Assembly (NCBI GenBank): GCA_947499565.1
Contig: CANMOV010000001.1
Location: 434,001-498,000, forward strand
DNA: 64,000 bases
Direction: 5' to 3'
Source of the DNA: an uncultured Croceitalea sp.
GTDB lineage: Bacteria > Bacteroidota > Bacteroidia > Flavobacteriales > Flavobacteriaceae
Shown here: positions 58,503 to 64,000 of the stretch, piece after piece
How positions within the stretch are numbered: the stretch's first letter is position 1
Layout of the letters: every line of letters begins with the position of its first letter
Program-made: the position numbers and the translations under genes
Notes under the pieces: model-generated
Database searches by the model: none
The model's input: the letters and a program-made list of their open reading frames with translations, nothing else
What the model was told of the DNA's origin: nothing

Positions 58503-59729
58503 CTATTGAACTCTTCTAGAACTTCTACTTCTAGAACTCGTTCCTGAACTTCTTTTAGTAGAAGAACTTCTACTTACTGTTTTTCTTTGCGGTGTACTTT
58601 TTCTTTGTACACTCTGAGTTCTTCTTTGTGGAGCGCTTCGTTGTACACTAGATTTACGTTGTGTACTACGGTTGCTCACCACGCTTCTGCTTCTATTCTG
58701 CGCTTGTGGCTTTTTGTACGTTGTTGTACTTCTGCTCACGGTACGCTTTTGAGGCGTTCTTGTAACTTCTCTTTTAGTAACAGAAGTACTTCTTGGTGTA
58801 CGAGTCACAGTTCTTTGCGTTACACTTGTACCTCTGTTAGATCGCTTTGTAACATTAGCACTTCTATTAGAGCGCTGTGCAACACTATTTCCTCTTCGTA
58901 CATCACCTTGCCTTGTAGTTTTGCTTCTAGATACTCCTGATCTATTTGTTGAACTACGTCCACTATCTGCAAACCTTCTATCAGACTTAGAGATTCTATC
59001 CCCTTTTCTATCATAATCTCCTCTTCGACCTCTATTCTCTCTTACTGCTACACGTCTATCGTTACGATATACATTACTTCTATGAGATCTGTTGTAACGA
59101 TATTCTCTACCTCTATTTACATATGCACGTCTAAAGTTGTCTCTATATGGTCTATAGTACGTGTATCTTACTGGGTTGTACCATCTTCTATAAGGTGTAG
59201 TCCATACATTACAGAAATTTACTGCAGGTCTTGCAAACCATCTATGGAATGGGCGATACACATAGTTTCTGTTATATATATTAATGTATCCTGTGTAGTG
59301 GCTAAAAACACCCCCGTTATAAAAGACATTTAATCCGCCAACTCTACGTACTCTATTGTTTCTATACCATACATCTACACCACCAATTTGTGATACACGA
59401 CCATAATAGTCATAAAATATAGGTACGTTTTCTACTTGTACAACAGCACCATAATCATCATACTGTACAAACGGATTGTAATTAAATCCAGAGTTAAATG
59501 TAATGCCAACATTACCAACTCTTGCTCTTGCACCAATGTTCACTTGATTGTCTATATAGAAATCAAATTCACCATCTTGGTAAACGGAGAATGTTACTCC
59601 ATTTTCTACGAAGATGAAGGAGTTATTATAACGATAAGCATTAACAATAACCTTATCTTCTAGTGTTTCTGCTTTGGTCATGGTTGTACCAAAGAAGACC
59701 GCTGCAATAATAAGTACTAACTTTTTCAT
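58503..59729 (-). CDS. Secreted protein with Arg/Ser/Thr-rich low-complexity tail
   Basis: 408 residues from ATG 59729, chosen for the clean signal peptide (KKLVLIIAAVFFGTTMTKA, about 1-21). The first half (about 25-185) is Tyr/Asn/Gly-rich beta structure with short repeats (GGVDVWYRNNRVRRVGGLNVFYNGG). From about 190 to the end it becomes strongly basic, with many R/S/T/Q runs (KREVTRTPQKRTVSRS, STKRSSGTSSRSRSSRRVQ) and few acidic residues. It could bind nucleic acid or anionic glycans outside the cell; that is inference. The antisense strand has false open frames from the same composition. Confidence 0.8.
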   Translation of the reverse strand: MKKLVLIIAAVFFGTTMTKAETLEDKVIVNAYRYNNSFIFVENGVTFSVYQDGEFDFYIDNQVNIGARARVGNVGITFNSGFNYNPFVQYDDYGAVVQVENVPIFYDYYGRVSQIGGVDVWYRNNRVRRVGGLNVFYNGGVFSHYTGYINIYNRNYVYRPFHRWFARPAVNFCNVWTTPYRRWYNPVRYTYYRPYRDNFRRAYVNRGREYRYNRSHRSNVYRNDRRVAVRENRGRRGDYDRKGDRISKSDRRFADSGRSSTNRSGVSRSKTTRQGDVRRGNSVAQRSNRSANVTKRSNRGTSVTQRTVTRTPRSTSVTKREVTRTPQKRTVSRSTTTYKKPQAQNRSRSVVSNRSTQRKSSVQRSAPQRRTQSVQRKSTPQRKTVSRSSSTKRSSGTSSRSRSSRRVQ

Positions 59730-59818
59730 ACTATAAGGTTTTAAATTCTGGAAGTAACTATTTACTTTCCGATTAGCTAATACCAAACAGCGTGCCAAAA
59801 AAATTAATTAGCTATAAA

Positions 59819-60247
59819 TCAGATATTTAAGTTGTGTATAAAAAGTAGTGTGTAGATGCAGGCAAAGAAAATAAACAATAAATTCATGCCATAACTACCT
59901 ATTTTAAAAATAGTCTTTTGTGGAATTTGATACATAGGGTAATACGCAATTTGTGTGATTACTTTACCAACCCAATATGCGCCAATAAGACCTGTAAGGG
60001 CTAATGCAAGATTTGTCTGGTTCTTTAAATCTGAGGGTATTAAAATAGCAATAAGCCCAAATGTAAAGTTTAATCCCTGTATATAACGTCCGTAGGTTTT
60101 AGCAATTTCTTGGTTTAGAGGCTTTAACTTTCTAACATCATTATACCAGTCAAAAACTTTATGCCTTATATAGGGATAAATCATAGCCGTAAAGATTTGA
60201 CCAACCCCACCCGCTATTATTATCCAATTTGGAATTTCTATACGCAT
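59819..60247 (-). CDS. Small four-helix membrane protein
   Basis: 142 residues with four hydrophobic segments (about 7-25, 56-72, 80-100 and 118-138). A short conserved-looking loop HKVFDWYNDVRKLKPLNQEIAKTYGRYIQ lies after the first helix. I do not recognise a named family. It is 41 bp after the bestrophin-like gene in the same direction, so the two are probably cotranscribed and may be linked in ion transport. That link is only positional. Confidence 0.7.
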   Translation of the reverse strand: MRIEIPNWIIIAGGVGQIFTAMIYPYIRHKVFDWYNDVRKLKPLNQEIAKTYGRYIQGLNFTFGLIAILIPSDLKNQTNLALALTGLIGAYWVGKVITQIAYYPMYQIPQKTIFKIGSYGMNLLFIFFACIYTLLFIHNLNI

Positions 60248-60288
60248 AGTCTTAGTATCTTAATAAAAAAGTTATCATTAGGTAGTGG

Positions 60289-61344
60289 TTAAAACTGAAC
60301 ATGATATTTTACAGGAAACTGTGTGGGAATTTCATCTTTTTTCTCTCCTAAATTTTGACGTAAATCAATTTCTATTCCCCTTGCAATGGTAGAAATAGGT
60401 ACATCATTTGCGGTACCTTCAAATGGATTTTCACCTGTGCGCCCAATACGTTCCATGGTATGGAAAATCCATGCCACTATAACATAAAAAGGGATACTCA
60501 ACCAAACAAACAAATTTCCAACAAGCGGATGGTTTTCCGAGATTTCGTTACCAATTTCTCCAAATTGTGGAACCAATGCCAGAGGGAGCAACAACACAAA
60601 AATCCACATAAAAAAGTGGTTTAGAGTTGCAAAATGCCTAGGATACGGGAAGTTTTTAATACGCTCGCTCTTCCCTTGTAGCGTAAAAAGCTCTAGCAAG
60701 ACGGCTTCCAATTCTAAAAAAGAGAATTCCCATATCAACCCTTGTTCTTTTAATCTTCTTAGATGATGTGATTGCTGGTAGAGTAGCGCAGTTTGTTTGT
60801 TATCTTTTTCCAGAATCTCATTTAAGTCAGCCTTAGATAAATAAGGTTGAAGATCATCTGCTAAGTCAGCATCATGTTCTGGGGGTCTTACGTCCCATTC
60901 TTGGTTTGTTCTATGACCAACCGTGGTTTCCCAAGGTTTCTTTGCTCTCATGGCATGGCGTAACGCTGTCATCCAAGCGATATGGCGGTAGGTAAGCGTT
61001 TTTATCGCTGTCTGTAGTTCTTTATCGCTTAGGGACTTTGCGGCGTGTTCATTAGTGAGCATGTCTTGTACAAACATGCCAAAGGTTCTAGAAGTGTTTA
61101 CAATACCTCCCCATATTTTACGAGCTTCCCAAATTCGGCCATATGCGGAGTTATTCTGAAAACCAATAACAAAGGCAACAGCGGTACCAATAAGGGCTAG
61201 AGGAGTCCACGGAATTTTTAACCACGCCAAGTCAAAAAAGTAATACGCAGCGACAACAGCTACAATGATTAGGATAAAAAGAAGGGTTTCAAAGCGCGTC
61301 CAAATCGCCATTTGAAGGGTGGTATAGGTTTTTTTGGTGTACAT
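60289..61344 (-). CDS. Bestrophin-like anion channel (YneE/RFP-TM family)
   Basis: 351 residues. Four membrane segments: two near the N-terminus (about 20-38 and 46-65) and two late (about 240-260 and 275-295). Family motifs include GFQNNSAYGRIWEARKIWGGIVN after helix 2 and GENPFEGTANDVPIS near 305-320, plus a C-terminal RQNLG. Bacterial bestrophin homologues form pentameric ion channels. The visible start MYTKKTYTTLQMAIWTRFETLL fits the family. Confidence 0.88.
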   Translation of the reverse strand: MYTKKTYTTLQMAIWTRFETLLFILIIVAVVAAYYFFDLAWLKIPWTPLALIGTAVAFVIGFQNNSAYGRIWEARKIWGGIVNTSRTFGMFVQDMLTNEHAAKSLSDKELQTAIKTLTYRHIAWMTALRHAMRAKKPWETTVGHRTNQEWDVRPPEHDADLADDLQPYLSKADLNEILEKDNKQTALLYQQSHHLRRLKEQGLIWEFSFLELEAVLLELFTLQGKSERIKNFPYPRHFATLNHFFMWIFVLLLPLALVPQFGEIGNEISENHPLVGNLFVWLSIPFYVIVAWIFHTMERIGRTGENPFEGTANDVPISTIARGIEIDLRQNLGEKKDEIPTQFPVKYHVQF

Positions 61345-61673
61345 AAGTTTGGTAGTTCTTTTAGAGCAAACAAGCTACTAAAATAAAGTCTATAATCAAA
61401 TAGTCTTAGTGTCACGCTGAGTACTTCGACTGTGCTCAGCACAGGCTTTGTCGAAGCGCAGTCAAGATAGAAGTGCAAACTAGTTTCAATGTCACACTGA
61501 GCCCGTCGAAGTGGACTCGAAGGAGAAGGTGAGTATTCTACCTGTTAAAAACTACTTTAGAATTAAAACCCTGTAGGTATAGATATACTAAAATATTTCT
61601 ACGAACTTCGTTACCAGCTGCTAAAATGGAATTAAAAAGCCATTTAGCATATTGATAACCAAACCTTTTTTTA
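61345..61673. other. Intergenic region (329 bp) with REP-like repeats
   Basis: No gene. Apart from the REP-like pair (61408-61515) it holds an imperfect hairpin GCTAAAATGG/CCATTTAGC (61620-61648) just after the uvrA stop, without a T run. Confidence 0.6.
61408..61515. repeat. REP-like repeat pair with CTTCGAC/GTCGAAG arms
   Basis: Unit 1: GTGTCACGCTGAG, then CTTCGAC (61424-61430) and GTCGAAG (61450-61456) as inverted arms around TGTGCTcAGCACA. Unit 2: TGTCACACTGAGCCCGTCGAAG at about 61490-61511. Related decayed pieces lie in 58015-58502, so this is a dispersed family. Confidence 0.7.
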
Positions 61674-64000
61674 CTATAATTTCTCCGCTAAATACTTCGC
61701 TGTAAAAGATGCCTTGTTTTGTATGACCTCTTCTGGGGTGCCCTCAGCCAATAGGTTTCCACCATTTTCGCCGCCTTCTGGGCCAAGGTCGATGATATAG
61801 TCAGCACACTTTATCAATTCTATATTGTGTTCTATCACGATTACAGAATGGCCTTTATCTATCAGCGCATCAAAAGATTTTAGCAGTTTTTTAATGTCAT
61901 GAAAGTGTAGCCCTGTAGTAGGTTCATCAAAAATAAACAAGGCTTTGTCCTTAGTATTCCCTTTTACTAAAAAGGAAGCGAGTTTTATTCGCTGCGCCTC
62001 ACCACCAGATAGGGTAGAGGAGCTTTGCCCTAAAGTCACATAACCCAAACCTACATCTTGCAATGGTTGCAACTTCTTTATTATTTTATCTTGTTTAAAG
62101 GTTTTAAAGTGGTCTATGGCATCGTCAATAGTCAGAATTAAAATGTCGTTAATGCTTTTGCCTTCAAACTTCACTTCTAACACTTCTTTTTTAAAGCGTT
62201 TTCCTTCGCAGACATCACACTCCAAATGAACATCTGCCATAAACTGCATTTCTACCGTGATTTCGCCTTCGCCCTTACATTTTTCACAGCGGCCACCATC
62301 CACATTAAACGAAAAATGTTTGGCTTGGTAACCTCTTAGCTTGCTTAGTTTTTGTGAGGCAAACAAAGCCCGTATATCATCATAGGCTTTTATATAAGTA
62401 ACAGGATTAGAGCGCGAAGAACGCCCAATAGGGTTTTGGTCTACAAATTCCACAGTTTTCACCTGCGAATATTTGCCTTCTATTTTTGTAAACTGCCCCG
62501 CCTTTTCTCCATAACCGCCTACTTCTTTTAAAATAGCTGGGTATAAAATCTTTTTAACCAAGGTACTCTTGCCACTTCCTGAGACTCCCGTAACTACGGT
62601 AAGCATATTTAATGGAAAGGTGGTATCTATATTTTTAAGGTTGTTCTCGCGCGCACCTTTTATTTGAATGTAATTTGGTGAATTACGGCGTTCTTTTGGA
62701 ACTGCAATCTCCATAGCGCCATTTAAATAAGATGCGGTTAGCGAATTGGATTTTAAAACTTCATCTAAGGGACCTGTAGCTACAACTTCACCACCCAAAG
62801 TTCCCGCTTCTGGACCAATATCAATGACTTCATCGGCAGCTTTCATAATATCCTCATCATGCTCTACTACAATTACGGTATTGCCTAAATCTCGAAGGGA
62901 CTTTAATACTTCTATTAAATTCTCCGTGTCTTTTGGATGCAGTCCAATACTGGGTTCGTCCAAAATATACATGGAACCTACCAAACTGCTCCCTAAAGAT
63001 GTCGCTAGATTAATTCGTTGGCTTTCCCCACCAGAAAGGGTGTTGGATTTTCGGTTAAGCGTTAAATAACTCAATCCTACTTTAGAAAGAAAATCTAGCC
63101 GGGTGTTTATTTCTTTTAGTAAACGTTTCGCAATAGTCTGGTCGTGTTCAGACAACTGTAGTTCCTCAAAAAAGGGTGTTAGCTTCCTTATAGGTAGTTC
63201 AATAATATCAGAAATAGACTTGCCGTTTAGTTGCACATAATCCGCTTCCTTACGAAGTCGCTTGCCTTTACATTTAGAGCATTTGGTTTTTCCGCGGTAA
63301 CGCGAAAGCATTACCCGATTCTGAATTTTATAGCTTTTCTCTTCAAGCTGTTGAAAGAATTTATGAATGCCAATAAAATGTTCATTGCCATCCCACACCA
63401 GTTGCTTTTGTTCCTCAGAAAGCTCAAACCAGGGTTTATGAATAGGAAAGTCAAAGGTATAGGCAGCATTTACCAGCTGGTCCTTGTACCAACTCATACT
63501 TTCACCACGCCAAGGGAAAACAGCTTCTTCATAAATAGACAGAGCTGTATTAGGTATCACCAAATCCTCATCTATGCCTATGACATCACCGTAACCTTCA
63601 CATTTTGGGCATGCACCATAGGGATTATTAAAACTAAAGAGGTGCACATTAGGTTCCAAAAACTTCATGTCATCCAACTCAAACTGATTGCTAAACTTTG
63701 CTTGTTCTCCAGTTTCTAAAGCTTCAATCGCACATCTTCCTTTACCTTCAAAGAATGCATTGTCCACCGCATTCCCCAATCGGTTTAAGAAATCTTCATC
63801 ATCTTTAACGACAATTCGGTCTACCACCAAATCAAATTCTTTTCCAATATCCTCAGGAACTTGATCTATTCGTAAAACCTGTCCTTTATATTTAATACGC
63901 GCATAGCCTTGTTTGGAAAACAACTCCAAAGATTTTAAGCTATCCCGGTCTTCCTTTATATGTATAGGTGCAAGTAATAATAGTTTTGTACCTTCTTTAA
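61674..64000 (-). CDS. uvrA: Excinuclease ABC subunit UvrA, N-terminus outside the window
   Basis: Damage-recognition ATPase of nucleotide excision repair. The frame is open to the last base; about 775 residues are visible of roughly 940, so about 165-190 N-terminal residues (with the first Walker A) are missing. Seen are the zinc motif ACPKCEGYGD, a second CSKCKGKRLR, the first signature LSGGESQRINLA with LDEPSIGLHP, the second Walker A GVSGSGKSTL, the C-terminal zinc module CEKCKGEGE / CDVCEGKRF, and the second signature LSGGEAQRIKLA with FDEPTTGLH. Intact as far as visible. A second UvrA copy may exist elsewhere in such genomes. Confidence 0.97.
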   Translation of the reverse strand, partial: KEGTKLLLLAPIHIKEDRDSLKSLELFSKQGYARIKYKGQVLRIDQVPEDIGKEFDLVVDRIVVKDDEDFLNRLGNAVDNAFFEGKGRCAIEALETGEQAKFSNQFELDDMKFLEPNVHLFSFNNPYGACPKCEGYGDVIGIDEDLVIPNTALSIYEEAVFPWRGESMSWYKDQLVNAAYTFDFPIHKPWFELSEEQKQLVWDGNEHFIGIHKFFQQLEEKSYKIQNRVMLSRYRGKTKCSKCKGKRLRKEADYVQLNGKSISDIIELPIRKLTPFFEELQLSEHDQTIAKRLLKEINTRLDFLSKVGLSYLTLNRKSNTLSGGESQRINLATSLGSSLVGSMYILDEPSIGLHPKDTENLIEVLKSLRDLGNTVIVVEHDEDIMKAADEVIDIGPEAGTLGGEVVATGPLDEVLKSNSLTASYLNGAMEIAVPKERRNSPNYIQIKGARENNLKNIDTTFPLNMLTVVTGVSGSGKSTLVKKILYPAILKEVGGYGEKAGQFTKIEGKYSQVKTVEFVDQNPIGRSSRSNPVTYIKAYDDIRALFASQKLSKLRGYQAKHFSFNVDGGRCEKCKGEGEITVEMQFMADVHLECDVCEGKRFKKEVLEVKFEGKSINDILILTIDDAIDHFKTFKQDKIIKKLQPLQDVGLGYVTLGQSSSTLSGGEAQRIKLASFLVKGNTKDKALFIFDEPTTGLHFHDIKKLLKSFDALIDKGHSVIVIEHNIELIKCADYIIDLGPEGGENGGNLLAEGTPEEVIQNKASFTAKYLAEKL

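Noticed and set aside
58587-58940. Plus-strand frame of 117 codons rich in Cys/Ser
   Set aside because: Antisense of the Arg/Ser/Thr-rich tail; open only because of the biased composition.
61269-61478. 69-codon minus-strand frame in the REP-like region
   Set aside because: It overlaps the bestrophin start and is built of repeat sequence.
61620-61648. Intrinsic terminator for uvrA
   Set aside because: The hairpin is imperfect and no T run follows on the minus strand.

Overview
The window looks like ordinary chromosome of a low-GC member of the Flavobacteriaceae (Bacteroidota). This rests on the Bacteroidota -7 promoter motif TAnnTTTG just upstream of many starts, the near absence of Shine-Dalgarno sequences (the one strong AGGAGG lies inside the prfB frameshift site), a menaquinone pathway, TonB/plug outer-membrane proteins with CarboxypepD-like N-termini, an OmpA-family protein, and lineage-typical families (DUF2853, DUF4834, CPBP proteases, a 58-residue membrane protein before ettA). 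I see no rRNA, tRNA, CRISPR array, phage or insertion sequence. Two genes are cut by the window edges: the hydroxyproline epimerase at base 1 and uvrA at base 64000.

Layout. 1-2145: hydroxyproline catabolism (2-epimerase and FAD-dependent D-amino acid dehydrogenase). 2228-3803: a secreted protein of unknown function and an alpha/beta hydrolase. 3862-17377: a menaquinone region holding menI-like, menF, menD, menA, menC and menE, interleaved with DUF2853, a CvfB-like S1 protein, a SPOR-domain protein, a LytTR response regulator, a TPR histidine kinase, an SDR and a CPBP protease. menB and menH are not in the window. 17412-28968: an M24 peptidase, a plug/TPR protein, an acyl-CoA carboxylase beta subunit, a Gfo/Idh/MocA oxidoreductase, the small membrane protein plus ettA, an MBL-fold lipoprotein, a coiled-coil membrane protein, fumC and a 57-residue membrane protein. 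28997-43595: an outer-membrane barrel protein with its small partner, prfB with a +1 frameshift, a zinc metalloprotease, threonine aldolase, OmpA-like protein, thioredoxin-like protein, YbaB/EbfC, oligopeptidase B, and two PLP enzymes that may form a sulfonolipid (capnine) pair. 43596-52474: a long minus-strand accessory block, including a MarR regulator coupled to a serine beta-lactamase-like/TPR lipoprotein. 52560-58014: DUF4834, a YfhO-like membrane protein, a glycosyltransferase and a flippase in a tight operon. 58015-64000: a repeat-rich intergenic region, a secreted Arg/Ser-rich protein, two membrane proteins (one bestrophin-like), more REP-like repeats and uvrA.

The most interesting non-coding structure is the 660-bp gap between the LytTR regulator and the histidine kinase. 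Three copies of TTTCACAnnAT/G start exactly 21 bp apart, the spacing of LytTR-family direct-repeat sites. The last copy abuts a -33/-7 promoter that reads into a short transcript, with a possible 17-codon peptide ending inside an intrinsic terminator. This suggests a small RNA or attenuated leader controlled by the adjacent two-component system. A second short promoter-to-terminator unit without a normal gene lies at 45717-45836. All function calls come from reading motifs and context; no database search was run.
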